Source: GWE2-51-13 sp942492825
GTDB lineage: Bacteria > Bacillota_I > Bacilli_A > Erysipelotrichales > Erysipelotrichaceae
Length of the DNA stretch: 64,000 nt
Reading direction: 5' to 3'
Assembly: GCA_942492825.1 (NCBI GenBank)
Contig: OW818635.1
Location: 1,902,549 to 1,966,548, forward strand
Shown here piece after piece: positions 17,685 through 26,141 of this stretch. The position numbers and the translations under genes are program-made. The notes beneath the pieces were generated by a model that worked only from the letters and a program-made list of their open reading frames with translations, made no database searches and had not been told where the DNA came from. Numbering within the stretch: position 1 is the stretch's first letter; each line of letters starts with the position of its first letter.

Positions 17685-17709
17685 AACCCCATACGAATCG
17701 AGGTCGCCC

Positions 17710-18516
17710 ATGTCATTTCACGTTTCCCAAGTGCTTCCCGGAATCTACCATATCAAAGAAGAAGCCGTACACTTCGATTTGATTGTCGGGACGAAAAAGG
17801 CGCTGCTTTGGGATACCGGATATGGGATCCATGATCTTCTTCCGTTGCTTTCTTCACTGACGGATAAGGAATTGATCGTATGTAACTCCCATGGCCATAT
17901 CGACCATGTCGGAGGGAATTATGCCTTTGACAAAGTCTATGCGCCGCTTCGCGCGTTGCCTGAGACCTTGATGATGACCTCAACCGAAGTCCGCATGGTC
18001 GCAATATCACGAATTTTGGCGAAGAACATCGCGCCGGATCGTGATTTTTCAAAGGTTGTATATACCGATCTCAACGAAAACACCGTCTTTGATTTGGGTG
18101 GAAGAACCGCAAGGTATCTTGCGATTCCCGGACACACTCGCCACGACATGGCCTTGTGGATCGAAGAAGACAAAACCTTGTTTACCGCCGATGCGGTGAA
18201 CTACATGATGTGGCTCTATTTCAGTCCATCGATGAAACAATCGATCGTTGTCGATTCGTTACGGAAACTGGTTGCGTTGAAACCTGAACGGATCATCGCT
18301 TCCCATCGTCATACTCCCTTAAGCTTTGATTATCTAGAAAGTTTGACAGAGTGTATTGCCCATCTGCGTAAAAAAGATTTCACGCATCCGCATATCGAAC
18401 CCAATGCCCGTATTAAAGGCAATTTGGTGGCTTACCATACCACGATCCAACACAAGCGCGTAACGATCGCATTTCGCGATGACGCGTTTGATCTTGAAGA
18501 AAAGGAGGGGACATGA
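17710..18516 (+). CDS. MBL-fold metallo-hydrolase
   Basis: 268 residues. The start at 17710 follows GAGGT and the promoter. The metal site is clear: SHGHIDHVGGN (HxHxDH), IPGHTRHDM (third His), FTADAV (bridging Asp) and ASHRHTPL (last His). The family includes lactonases, glyoxalase II-like and other hydrolases; the substrate cannot be assigned. The next gene overlaps by 4 bases (ATGA). Confidence 0.85.
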   Translation: MSFHVSQVLPGIYHIKEEAVHFDLIVGTKKALLWDTGYGIHDLLPLLSSLTDKELIVCNSHGHIDHVGGNYAFDKVYAPLRALPETLMMTSTEVRMVAISRILAKNIAPDRDFSKVVYTDLNENTVFDLGGRTARYLAIPGHTRHDMALWIEEDKTLFTADAVNYMMWLYFSPSMKQSIVVDSLRKLVALKPERIIASHRHTPLSFDYLESLTECIAHLRKKDFTHPHIEPNARIKGNLVAYHTTIQHKRVTIAFRDDAFDLEEKEGT

Positions 18517-18959
18517 AAACGATCACCCCGACATTACCGGAAGAACCGGCAATCACCCAAAACGAATCGAAAAAGGCCGTGTCACCTCGGTTGATTTTCT
18601 CGAGCGACGTTGAACAAGTTTTCGCGTTTGAGAACGATATCTATGTACGCTTGTTGATCAGCGAAAGCCAATCCGTCGTCGAATCGACCTGCACCTGCGG
18701 AAAGAAACGGTGCGAACATCGTAAAGCAGCCTTAGCGAGTTTCTCCAGCGAAAGCGAACCGGTCGAATCGATGCAGGAAGAGGAATTCGACGAAGATGGC
18801 ATCGGCGATTTATTGGAGAGGATGCAAGATTTGGAAACAGGACAACTGTTGACGGTCTTGTTTGATACCTTGGCGATGCATCCCGAAGTCGCGGAGTATC
18901 TACTCGAAGTGTTACCGGTACAAGAAGAAGATGACGAAGAGGAGCCGCTATTCAGCTAG
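18513..18959 (+). CDS. SWIM zinc-finger-like protein
   Basis: 148 residues. A CxCx4CxH cluster in STCTCGKKRCEHRKAAL (about residues 53-69) resembles the SWIM zinc finger, followed by a very acidic C-terminal half rich in Glu/Asp. SWIM fingers bind DNA, RNA or protein partners. The 4-base overlap with the metallo-hydrolase gene implies co-expression. This could be the N-terminal unit of a larger SWIM/helicase system in relatives, but here it is a free-standing protein. Confidence 0.65.
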   Translation: MKTITPTLPEEPAITQNESKKAVSPRLIFSSDVEQVFAFENDIYVRLLISESQSVVESTCTCGKKRCEHRKAALASFSSESEPVESMQEEEFDEDGIGDLLERMQDLETGQLLTVLFDTLAMHPEVAEYLLEVLPVQEEDDEEEPLFS

Positions 18960-18971
18960 GCTCCTTTTTTG
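18940..18971 (+). terminator. Intrinsic terminator of the metallo-hydrolase/SWIM operon
   Basis: AGGAGCC (18940-18946) pairs with GGCTCCT (18959-18965) and is followed by a T-run. The 5' arm lies in the end of the SWIM gene. Confidence 0.85.
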
Positions 18972-18984
18972 TGCAACTCGACTA

Positions 18985-19016
18985 ACTTGTAAAAAAAAAA
19001 CAAGTAGTATTATAAG
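18985..19016 (+). promoter_or_regulatory. Dyad and likely promoter before a small membrane protein gene
   Basis: ACTTGT (18985-18990) and ACAAGT (19000-19005) form a perfect inverted repeat around a run of A's. TATTAT/TATAAG sequences at 19008-19016 could be the -10, so the dyad would sit over the -35 region. Confidence 0.4.
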
Positions 19017-19054
19017 TTTAAGCAACTACCTTTGTGGGGAAAGAAAGGAGACGT

Positions 19055-19201
19055 ATGACGAAGAAAGAGGAAATCAGTGAGTTTAAGAAGAAAGCCGATG
19101 CGTTTAATAAGGGCATCTATTCCGATTTGGCGAGTTTTAAAACAGGTCTTGTATTGATTCTGATTGCCGCATCGATCATCCTGCTTTTTGTTTTCTTCTA
19201 A
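19055..19201 (+). CDS. Small single-pass membrane protein (48 residues)
   Basis: ATG at 19055 after a strong AAAGGAG (19044-19050). It encodes MTKKEEISEFKKKADAFNKG, a soluble basic and acidic start, then one hydrophobic helix of about 18 residues (LVLILIAASIILLFVFF) to the end. It sits between a terminator and a second terminator-like hairpin and has its own promoter region, so it looks like a genuine monocistronic small gene. Function unknown; its topology (short charged tail plus C-terminal helix) fits a membrane-anchored regulator. Confidence 0.65.
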   Translation: MTKKEEISEFKKKADAFNKGIYSDLASFKTGLVLILIAASIILLFVFF

Positions 19202-19258
19202 ACAAATTGAACCAACGACATAATTGGATCATAAATCGAATCTACGTAGAATGAATAG

Positions 19259-19288
19259 GGAGCCATACGTTGTGTTGGCTCCTTTTTA
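19259..19288 (+). terminator. Intrinsic terminator after the small membrane protein gene
   Basis: GGAGCC (19259-19264) pairs with GGCTCC (19277-19282), then TTTTTA. Confidence 0.8.
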
Positions 19289-19302
19289 CGTTCTTTGATG
19301 GC

Positions 19303-19331
19303 TTGTTGGAAGCGGTACAACGTGCTATTCT
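19303..19331 (+). promoter_or_regulatory. Promoter of the membrane protein at 19369
   Basis: TTGTTG (19303-19308), 17-base spacer, TATTCT (19326-19331) with an extended TG at 19323-19324. Confidence 0.4.
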
Positions 19332-19368
19332 AAATACAAGTGAAAACCAACCATTGCGAGGTATCTAG

Positions 19369-20091
19369 ATGAAAGAAACCATCCTCGAACGATTACGGGA
19401 AACGCTTCAATCCGTCGGATTGATCGTCACCAATACCCCCGATGCGGATATACAGGCGGAAGGGACGTTTTTGGATGCGACATGGACATCAGCAAAGAAA
19501 CCGGTCGAATACAAGATCTTGGTCAGCGCGGATGTTCGTGACCAAAGTGTTTATTTCTATGAAACGTTGGATGGTCAAAACGAAAACATCGCAAGCAAAA
19601 AAGTGAAGCGTATTGTCGCGAAACCTTTCGGAAGTACGGAAATCGTACGGATGGAAATCGGAGACATCGCGAAGAAAATGCGGAGTGCCATCGATGAGGA
19701 TGGATGGAAAGTCAAATCCGTCAATAACCCACAGAAAGTCGCGTATGCGCAGGGCGGCTTTGAGTTGGTAGAACCTCTCACCGACACGATAGAAATCGAA
19801 ATACCGAAGTTTAAGATATCAAGCGAAAGTGAACCGTTTGAACCAATCACGAAAACATACTCGCAACGTACCGAGTTGCCTGTGTTCTATCTCGGGGAAA
19901 TCGTTGTGTTCGTCTTGTTTGGTATGATTCTAAATACGCAAACCTACGGGTACTTCATCGGACTCGCCGTTTGGTTGATCTTCCTACTTTTCAATCGAAA
20001 GTATCGTGAAGATATTCCATTGCGCGTCGTACTATGGATTTTATGTGGAGCTTTGCTTCTGTCGATCGCATATTTCACTCTAGCGCATTAA
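19369..20091 (+). CDS. Uncharacterised membrane protein
   Basis: 240 residues. Residues 1-165 look soluble with mixed alpha/beta character. Residues about 170-237 form three hydrophobic helices. No family was recognised. The N-terminal part has a domain-like pattern (ATWTSAKKPVEYKILVSADV, then QSVYFYETLDGQNE) seen in proteins whose role is unknown. It is monocistronic, with a terminator-like hairpin shared with the convergent mntP gene. Confidence 0.65.
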   Translation: MKETILERLRETLQSVGLIVTNTPDADIQAEGTFLDATWTSAKKPVEYKILVSADVRDQSVYFYETLDGQNENIASKKVKRIVAKPFGSTEIVRMEIGDIAKKMRSAIDEDGWKVKSVNNPQKVAYAQGGFELVEPLTDTIEIEIPKFKISSESEPFEPITKTYSQRTELPVFYLGEIVVFVLFGMILNTQTYGYFIGLAVWLIFLLFNRKYREDIPLRVVLWILCGALLLSIAYFTLAH

Positions 20092-20094
20092 AAA

Positions 20095-20115
20095 ACGCCC
20101 GACAAGATCGGGCGT
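20095..20115. terminator. Bidirectional terminator between the membrane protein gene and mntP
   Basis: ACGCCCGA-CAAGA-TCGGGCGT hairpin. The run of A's upstream gives a T-run on the minus strand, so it terminates mntP best. Confidence 0.75.
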
Positions 20116-20123
20116 TACATATT

Positions 20124-20684
20124 TCAAAGTAAATGGGTTAGTAAGATACGAGTGCCGATGAGGATCAATACCAATCCTCCGACGATTTCGGCTTTGTTTC
20201 CGATCAATGCGGCGCAACGCTTGCCGATCATCACACCGAAGGCGGACAAGAGGAAGGTCACCAAGGCGATCGTCAGGGAAGAAGGTACGATCGACACATT
20301 GAGAAACGCGAATCCGACACCAATCGCCAAAGCGTCGATCGAGGTCGCGATGGAGAAGTAGAACAAGTGTTTCCAATCGGATTCTTGATGAACTTCGCAA
20401 CTTAGGTCGCTTGGTTTCAGTCCTTCATAGAACATTTTTCCACCGATCAACGCTAAGAGGGCAAAGGCGATCCAATGGTCGATCGAACTGATCGAAGCAC
20501 CGGATGTTCTGCCTAAGGAATAACCGAGCCACGTCATGAAACCTTGGAAGAAACCGAAAAACAAGCCGACGCGTAATGCGTAGCGAAGTTTGCTTTTGGA
20601 TGCGCAGAGTCCGTTGACCAAGGCGACCGCAAAGGCGTCCATCGAAAGTCCGATTGCGATCAAGAAGAGAGTGAGGGGTTCCAT
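20124..20684 (-). CDS. mntP: Manganese efflux pump MntP
   Basis: 186 residues with six hydrophobic helices and two internally related halves. It has the family's charged motifs in membrane helices: SMDAFAVALVNGL near the N-terminus and TSIDALAIGVGFAF in the second half. It exports Mn2+ across the cytoplasmic membrane. The start follows AAAGGAG on the minus strand. No yybP-ykoY manganese riboswitch is visible in the short upstream gap, unlike many relatives. Confidence 0.92.
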   Translation of the reverse strand: MEPLTLFLIAIGLSMDAFAVALVNGLCASKSKLRYALRVGLFFGFFQGFMTWLGYSLGRTSGASISSIDHWIAFALLALIGGKMFYEGLKPSDLSCEVHQESDWKHLFYFSIATSIDALAIGVGFAFLNVSIVPSSLTIALVTFLLSAFGVMIGKRCAALIGNKAEIVGGLVLILIGTRILLTHLL

Positions 20685-20710
20685 GGCGACTCCTTTAGGT
20701 AACAGAATTC

Positions 20711-20739
20711 ATTTTAATAAGGATACAAGCGAATGTCAA
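20711..20739 (-). promoter_or_regulatory. Promoter of mntP
   Basis: On the minus strand: perfect TTGACA (20734-20739), 17-base spacer, TAAAAT (20711-20716). Confidence 0.7.
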
Positions 20740-20776
20740 TCGTAGATACTGAAATCGACGATTGATATAATAGTCA

Positions 20777-20805
20777 TTGAGAAGTCATGTCAAGATAGGT
20801 AAAAT
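20777..20805 (+). promoter_or_regulatory. Promoter of manA
   Basis: TTGAGA (20777-20782), 17-base spacer, TAAAAT (20800-20805). A perfect TATAAT at 20766-20771 may give a second start. Confidence 0.5.
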
Positions 20806-20828
20806 GAAATCAGACAGGAGGAGGAATT

Positions 20829-21773
20829 ATGGCAATCTATAAAATCCGACCGATCTTCAAACAAATGCTCTGGGGAGGCACGCGCTTACGTGATCATTTC
20901 CACTTCGATATTCCCTCGAATAACACCGGTGAAGCATGGGTGGTCAGTGCCCATCCGGATGGCGACTGTGTTTTTGCGGAAGGTGAGTTCAAGGATCAAA
21001 CCTTGTCCTCTGTGTATCACCAACATCGGGATCTTTTCGGACCCGGAAAAAACACACGCTTTCCGTTGATGGTCAAGATCATCGATGCCCAACAAGATCT
21101 AAGCGTGCAGGTACATCCCGATGATGAGTATGCGATGAAATACGAGAACTCCTATGGAAAGACGGAAGCTTGGTATGTTTTGGATTGCTTGGAAGGGACC
21201 CGCATGATCGTCGGTCATGACGTAAATGACAAACAAGTCCTGCAACGTGCGATCGAAAGCGGGAACTTAGAAAAGCATTTGATCAATTTCGAGATTCGTC
21301 CGGGACAGTTCGTCTATATTCCTGCCAAAACGATCCATGCGATCTGTGCCGGCAGCCTGATCTACGAGGTCCAACAAAACTCCAACGTTACGTATCGAGT
21401 ATATGACTTCAATCGGAAAGACGCTTCGGGAAAATCACGCGAGTTGCATATCCAGAAAGCGCTGGATGTCACCGCCATTCCGCATACTTCGCCCTTTGTT
21501 CGTCCGTTGACGGTCGATAGCGAAGGGATTTCCAGTACGATCTTCTTGGATGAAGATTATTTCTCACTGGTCAAACTGACGATCGACGGTATCGGAACGT
21601 ACTCGATCAACGGCGCATTCGCCATGATCGGAGTCTTGGAAGGTTCCATGAACATAAACGGAATCGACTTTGCTTTAGGTGAACATGCCATCACGACCCA
21701 CGATACCAATACCTTGACTCTTCAAGGAAAAGGGATGTTGATGATCAGCATTCCGCGTGAGAGCTTATTGTAA
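20829..21773 (+). CDS. manA: Mannose-6-phosphate isomerase, class I
   Basis: 314 residues, the size of Bacillus-type ManA. It interconverts mannose-6-phosphate and fructose-6-phosphate with bound zinc. Typical blocks are MLWGGTRLRDHF at the N-terminus, LSVQVHPDDEYA (zinc ligands Gln and His), YGKTEAWYVLD and FVYIPAKTIHAICAGSLIYEVQQNS (third ligand region). The start follows CAGGAGGAGG. A SdpI-like gene starts one base after the stop. Confidence 0.93.
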   Translation: MAIYKIRPIFKQMLWGGTRLRDHFHFDIPSNNTGEAWVVSAHPDGDCVFAEGEFKDQTLSSVYHQHRDLFGPGKNTRFPLMVKIIDAQQDLSVQVHPDDEYAMKYENSYGKTEAWYVLDCLEGTRMIVGHDVNDKQVLQRAIESGNLEKHLINFEIRPGQFVYIPAKTIHAICAGSLIYEVQQNSNVTYRVYDFNRKDASGKSRELHIQKALDVTAIPHTSPFVRPLTVDSEGISSTIFLDEDYFSLVKLTIDGIGTYSINGAFAMIGVLEGSMNINGIDFALGEHAITTHDTNTLTLQGKGMLMISIPRESLL

Positions 21774-21774
21774 G

Positions 21775-22110
21775 ATGGATATTTACGATGTCGATCTGTT
21801 GATGCTTGCGTTTCTGTTTCTATTGGGTTATTGGATGTTTGCCTTTCCTCCGAAGAAAATCAACGGATTGGCAGGGTTTCGGACAAGACGCTCGATGTTG
21901 AATTTGGATAACTGGAACTATGCCAATAAAGCCTGCGGTAAGAGTTGGATGCGGATTTCGTTGCTATTATTTCCGATGATAATCATATCCAAAGTCTTGT
22001 CTTGGTCAGACCAAGATACGGTTCTGTTGGTTCATGTTTATGGCTCGCTGATCGTATACATGCTTCCGGTTTTCTGGATCGAACATCAATTAAAACAACG
22101 TGAGAGTTAG
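21775..22110 (+). CDS. SdpI/YfhL-family small membrane protein
   Basis: 111 residues, with hydrophobic helices at about 8-26, 60-77 and 85-102. Between the first two is the family's cytoplasmic loop, GFRTRRSMLNLDNWNYANKA, characteristic of SdpI-type proteins. SdpI itself gives immunity to the SdpC toxin in Bacillus; most family members are uncharacterised. It is translationally coupled to manA, and no toxin gene is near, so an immunity role is not supported here. Confidence 0.75.
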   Translation: MDIYDVDLLMLAFLFLLGYWMFAFPPKKINGLAGFRTRRSMLNLDNWNYANKACGKSWMRISLLLFPMIIISKVLSWSDQDTVLLVHVYGSLIVYMLPVFWIEHQLKQRES

Positions 22111-22140
22111 AAAACATCCTGTTTGAAACAGGATGTTTTT
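22111..22140. terminator. Bidirectional terminator
   Basis: AAAACATCCTGTT pairs with AACAGGATGTTTT (22127-22139). It is AT-flanked on both sides and serves manA-sdpI and the convergent YciI gene. Confidence 0.85.
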
Positions 22141-22420
22141 AGTCGGATAAGTAATCGTTGCTTCGATCGGCGACTTCCAGGGTCCGAAGTTCATAATATT
22201 TATACCCTTCGGAAATGAAAGGATCACGCTTCGCGATCGCTTCCGCTTCTTCGTAGGTGTCGCATTTTAGGACGACCATCCCTCCCTGATAATCGGTGAA
22301 CGGTCCGCAAAGTACCAATTGTTTCGCGTCATCCAACGTACGTAAATGTTCGATATGACGATCCACGATTTCTTTATTTAACGGATGTTTGTTTTCCATC
22401 AGATAGACATAGGTTGGCAT
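22139..22420 (-). CDS. YciI-like protein
   Basis: 93 residues with the YCII-related ferredoxin-like fold. Conserved His and Asp are seen in VDRHIEHLRTL and AKRDPF, with CGPFTDYQGGMVVLK between. The family is of unknown biochemical role (perhaps a small-molecule enzyme). It is downstream of, and 9 bases from, the lipid kinase-like gene, so it shares its operon. Confidence 0.8.
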   Translation of the reverse strand: MPTYVYLMENKHPLNKEIVDRHIEHLRTLDDAKQLVLCGPFTDYQGGMVVLKCDTYEEAEAIAKRDPFISEGYKYYELRTLEVADRSNDYLSD

Positions 22421-22429
22421 AGATTTACC

Positions 22430-23080
22430 TCACAACATATAAACGAAATAGACCAAGGATGTAACGATCGGGACCAGAATATTATCTAGACCCCAGGGAC
22501 AAATCGCTTCCACTAATGTCGCGACCAGTGACAACATAAGCACCAAAGGGATCATGACCATTCCATTGACATAGGTTAGATAGACGGTCAATGTGATCAA
22601 CGTTACGAAAAACATCGTCGCGCTGCCTTCCAAACTTTTCTTCGCTTGAAAGAGTTGAAACGGATGTTTTCCAAACTTTCGGCCGACCAACGAAGCCAAA
22701 CCGTCACCATAGCCCATCACCAAAATCCCGACACCGCCCAATGCGAACGAACTTCCGGACTGAAAACTGATAAACGTTAGAAACAGAACACTTAACGCAT
22801 AATAGACCGTACCGAAGTTCTTGGGTTGTTCTTGTCGATTGATGGCCGGTAACCACCCGAAAGTGATGGTAACCGCATTGAAGATCACAAAAAACAAAGG
22901 TGTGATGGAGGCGATCCAAGGCGAGGTCATCGTCGCTGTCGCGATAAACCACCAGTTCGCGGCCATTATGTGCACAAACTTCCGACTAAACTCAAAAGGG
23001 AGATTCTGTAACTTGATTGCGATCAGAAGGATCGCCGCAATGTAAAAAAACGAAATCGCTAAACCGAGTCCATCATTCAT
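22430..23080 (-). CDS. Diacylglycerol/polyprenol (phytol) kinase-like CTP-dependent membrane protein
   Basis: 216 residues with about six or seven hydrophobic helices. It shows the motifs of the SEC59/DGK1/VTE5 family: EFSRKFVHI near the N-terminus, GYGDGLASLVGRKFGKH in the middle and KSLEGSATMF after it. Family enzymes phosphorylate lipid alcohols (dolichol, phytol, diacylglycerol) using CTP. ATG at 23080 is preferred over the ATG at 23089, which directly abuts the GAAAGG ribosome site. The lipid substrate here is unknown. Confidence 0.75.
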   Translation of the reverse strand: MNDGLGLAISFFYIAAILLIAIKLQNLPFEFSRKFVHIMAANWWFIATATMTSPWIASITPLFFVIFNAVTITFGWLPAINRQEQPKNFGTVYYALSVLFLTFISFQSGSSFALGGVGILVMGYGDGLASLVGRKFGKHPFQLFQAKKSLEGSATMFFVTLITLTVYLTYVNGMVMIPLVLMLSLVATLVEAICPWGLDNILVPIVTSLVYFVYML

Positions 23081-23147
23081 GTCGGACATCCTTTCGTAAC
23101 AATGCTTTGCTTAGGCTATTGTAACGCAGATTTTAACAAGTTGCATC

Positions 23148-23951
23148 CTATTTATCGGTTTTTGTCACACAGAGTATGCGAAATGAGGCTCGAACTTCTA
23201 AATGAGTCAGATTTGCGACACGCTCCAATCCCTCTTTCGGACTACGATGAATATAGGGAGTCATACCCAAAAGATCTTGAATAGACGCTTGGGAATCCAA
23301 ATGCATCGTAAAACGGACATCCTGATAATCAAGTGTCGTCCATCCTTCCAGTTCATTCAACGGTTCGGGATTCAACAGGACATTTGAATAAAGATGTTGC
23401 TTCAATTCGTACAAATGATCGGTGTGCGGAAGCACAAGGATCGCATATTTACCGATACGCAATAATCGAATAATTTCATTGGGAAAGATCGGTGCGAAGA
23501 TATTCAACGCAAGATCAACGCTTTCATCCATCAAGGGAACATCACTGATGCTTGAGGCAACATAACTGATATTTTGATTTTGTTTCGCCGCATGTTTTAG
23601 AGCTTCGGTCGATAAATCGATGCCGGTCCATGAAATCCGAGGAAAGCGAGTAGCGAATGCGTTGGTATAGTATCCCTCGCCGCATCCCAGATCGACCGCA
23701 TCGTTCACATCCAATGTCTGAATCAAATCTCCGATCGCGACTAAGAGAGGTTCGTAATAACCTTGGTTCAGAAACCGGGAACGAGCTTGGATCATTCTTT
23801 TTTCATCCCCGCTCTTGCGTTGCTTCGACCCGATCCCTAGGTTCACATAGCCGCTGGCAGCACGATCGAAGCGATGGTTCTTTTCACATCCCAACCCTTG
23901 TTCAATCGGTTTTAACTCGTGGTGGCAAACCGGACAGCGTAGATTTCCCAT
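23148..23951 (-). CDS. rlmA: 23S rRNA (guanine-N1)-methyltransferase, RlmA/TlrB family
   Basis: 267 residues. An N-terminal zinc finger (Cys6, Cys9, Cys22, His26 in LRCPVCHHELK and CEKNHRFD) is followed by RAASGYVNL and a class I SAM-binding domain with VDLGCGEGYYT. This is the RlmA(I)/RlmA(II)/TlrB layout, which methylates G745 or G748 of 23S rRNA. Which base is methylated cannot be read from sequence; TlrB-type enzymes give tylosin resistance. The start follows AAAGGAG. It is divergent from exoA. Confidence 0.88.
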   Translation of the reverse strand: MGNLRCPVCHHELKPIEQGLGCEKNHRFDRAASGYVNLGIGSKQRKSGDEKRMIQARSRFLNQGYYEPLLVAIGDLIQTLDVNDAVDLGCGEGYYTNAFATRFPRISWTGIDLSTEALKHAAKQNQNISYVASSISDVPLMDESVDLALNIFAPIFPNEIIRLLRIGKYAILVLPHTDHLYELKQHLYSNVLLNPEPLNELEGWTTLDYQDVRFTMHLDSQASIQDLLGMTPYIHRSPKEGLERVANLTHLEVRASFRILCVTKTDK

Positions 23952-23972
23952 CGTAAGCTCCTTTCAAAGTCC

Positions 23973-24001
23973 ATGACAAACGGCTCTCCATTGATTATAC
24001 T
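23973..24001 (+). promoter_or_regulatory. Promoter of the exoA-rlmD operon
   Basis: ATGACA (23973-23978), 17-base spacer, TATACT (23996-24001). Confidence 0.5.
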
Positions 24002-24030
24002 TGAAGAGACAAGCAAAGAGGAGAATCCCA

Positions 24031-24780
24031 ATGAAATTTGTATCCTGGAACGTCAACGGTTTACGCGCGATCGCGCAAAAAGGATTCGATGAGATCTTCA
24101 AGAACTTCGACGCCGATTTCGTCTGCCTGCAAGAAACGAAGATGCAGGAAGGTCAACACGACTTCAGTCCCGAAGGATATTCGAAATATTTTGATTACGC
24201 ACATAAGAAAGGGTATTCTGGAACCGCCATCTATACCCGCCATATTCCCTTATCGATCCATTATGGAATCGATGTCCCCGAACATGACACCGAAGGAAGA
24301 ACCGTTACGTTAGAATATGACGACTTCTATTTGGTATGTGTCTATACGCCCAATGCGCAGGACGAATTGCGTCGATTGGACTATCGGATGGATTGGGAGG
24401 ATGCTTTCAGGAACTATCTCTTAAATCTTGATCGCAAAAAAGGCGTCATTATCTGTGGTGACTTAAATGTCGCCCACAATGAGATCGACCTCAAGAACCC
24501 GAAAACCAATCGTTTCAGCCCCGGATTCAGCGACCAAGAACGCGCTAAGTTCACCGAACTTCTCAATAGCGGATTCTCCGACACTTTCCGTAGTTTATAT
24601 CCCGATACGATCAAGTATTCGTGGTGGTCCTATCGTAGTAACGCTCGGGCCAACGGCACGGGGTGGCGGATCGATTATTTCGTCGTTTCCAACCGTTTGA
24701 TGAGTCGTGTAAAAGACGCGGCGATCCATGACGATGTTTTTGGCAGCGACCATTGCCCGGTTAGCTTGGTAATGGAATAA
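24031..24780 (+). CDS. exoA: Exodeoxyribonuclease III / AP endonuclease
   Basis: 249 residues, full length. It is a member of the EEP superfamily with all signature blocks: WNVNGLRA, LQETKMQ (metal Glu), GDLNVAHNEIDLKNP, GFSDTFR, YSWWSYRSNAR, GWRIDYF and GSDHCPV (catalytic His). It incises abasic sites and degrades 3' ends in base-excision repair. The start at 24031 follows AGAGGAG. Its stop overlaps the start of the next gene (TAATG). Confidence 0.93.
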   Translation: MKFVSWNVNGLRAIAQKGFDEIFKNFDADFVCLQETKMQEGQHDFSPEGYSKYFDYAHKKGYSGTAIYTRHIPLSIHYGIDVPEHDTEGRTVTLEYDDFYLVCVYTPNAQDELRRLDYRMDWEDAFRNYLLNLDRKKGVIICGDLNVAHNEIDLKNPKTNRFSPGFSDQERAKFTELLNSGFSDTFRSLYPDTIKYSWWSYRSNARANGTGWRIDYFVVSNRLMSRVKDAAIHDDVFGSDHCPVSLVME

Positions 24781-26081
24781 TGTCGGAAATCAAACAAGGT
24801 TTGTGTCGTCGCATGGATGACGATGGGAACGGAATCGTCGATAAGATTCCGTTTCCCAATGTATTACCCTTGGAAGAAATCCAATATCATCCCAAAACCA
24901 AGAAACTGATTAAGCGGTTAGGCGATGCGCCGACCCGCGTGAATGTGCCGTGTCCACATTTTGCGATCTGCGGTTCATGTCAGTTTCTCCATTGGGAATA
25001 TGATGCGCAACTTGAATGGAAAACCGATCAAGTACGCGAACTGTTTTCGTCCATCTCAAAAGAGCCGGTTCAGGATTGTTTGGGTACGTCGCTTAATTTC
25101 GGGTATCGATCCAAAAACATCTTAACGTTCAAAGCCGAAGGTAAGACGGTATTGGGCGGATATTATGCCGGAAAGACGCATACGCTGTTCGACGTGAAAT
25201 CATGCGATGTCGCACATCCCAAAGCGATGGCGATCTTTTCGACCCTGAAGAACTTGGTGAAAGATTTTAAAGTCGAGATATATGATGAAGACAAACGCAA
25301 AGGATTATTACGTCATGCGTTGATCCGAATCGGCGCACGATCCGGTGAAATCCTTCTTGTGCTGGTTGTTGCACATTCCGAGTTCAAAGGACGCAAGAAC
25401 TTCGTCAACGCATTGATCGCGAAACACCCGGAAATCACAACGATCATCGAAAACCAGAACAGCCGTTCAACGAGTATCGTCCTTGGCACTCAAGAACGAA
25501 CGTTGTACGGAAAAGGGTATATCATCGATCAACTCGGAGAGTATACCTTCAAAATCTCATCCCGCTCCTTCTTCCAAGTCCATCCGACCCAAACGCAAGT
25601 CCTCTATGATCTTGCGATCAAGAGCGCAAATTTGAAGAAAACCGATGTTTTAGTGGACGCATATAGCGGTGTCGGAACGATCGGCATCTACGCCAGTAAA
25701 CACGTCAGCCAAGTCATCTGTGTGGAAAGCAATAAAGATGCCACCGAAGATGCCCGCGCCAACGGAAAACATAACAAAACCACCAACGTTAAATTCGTTT
25801 GCGCGGACGCTGCACAATGGTTGTTGGATGCATCGACTAGCCAAGCGAAGATTGATGTGGTCATCCTCGATCCACCGCGTGAAGGAAGCGATAAGAATTT
25901 CTTGTTTGCGTTGCGGAAACTCCAACCGCGTACAATCATCTATATCTCTTGTAATCCGGAGACACAGGTCCGCGATCTGAAGGAACTTATGACGCTCTAT
26001 AATATCAAACAAATTCAGCCGGTCGACATGTTCCCGCACACCTCGCATATTGAAAATGTAGTATTACTGACAAGAGTTTAA
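24780..26081 (+). CDS. rlmD: 23S rRNA (uracil-5)-methyltransferase, RlmD/RumA-TrmA family
   Basis: 433 residues. An iron-sulfur cluster is indicated by CPHFAICGSCQF (three Cys) plus a fourth Cys in VKSCDVAHP. The SAM fold has VDAYSGVGTIGIYA. The catalytic end has LDPPREGSD and YISCNPETQVRDL (nucleophilic Cys). Gram-positive homologues (RlmCD) methylate U747 and/or U1939; specificity here is not predicted. It is translationally coupled to exoA. Confidence 0.88.
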   Translation: MSEIKQGLCRRMDDDGNGIVDKIPFPNVLPLEEIQYHPKTKKLIKRLGDAPTRVNVPCPHFAICGSCQFLHWEYDAQLEWKTDQVRELFSSISKEPVQDCLGTSLNFGYRSKNILTFKAEGKTVLGGYYAGKTHTLFDVKSCDVAHPKAMAIFSTLKNLVKDFKVEIYDEDKRKGLLRHALIRIGARSGEILLVLVVAHSEFKGRKNFVNALIAKHPEITTIIENQNSRSTSIVLGTQERTLYGKGYIIDQLGEYTFKISSRSFFQVHPTQTQVLYDLAIKSANLKKTDVLVDAYSGVGTIGIYASKHVSQVICVESNKDATEDARANGKHNKTTNVKFVCADAAQWLLDASTSQAKIDVVILDPPREGSDKNFLFALRKLQPRTIIYISCNPETQVRDLKELMTLYNIKQIQPVDMFPHTSHIENVVLLTRV

Positions 26082-26141
26082 GTTTCTTTTTGTTGCATAA
26101 ATGACATGGAAGTGACTTCTTGTTAGATTTTCGAATAGACG

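Noticed and set aside
20690..20828. Manganese (yybP-ykoY) riboswitch for mntP
   Set aside because: The divergent gap holds only two promoters; the conserved yybP-ykoY sequences are absent and there is no room for the aptamer.
21775..22110. Bacteriocin immunity locus based on the SdpI-like protein
   Set aside because: No toxin, protease or export gene nearby, and the gene is coupled to manA.
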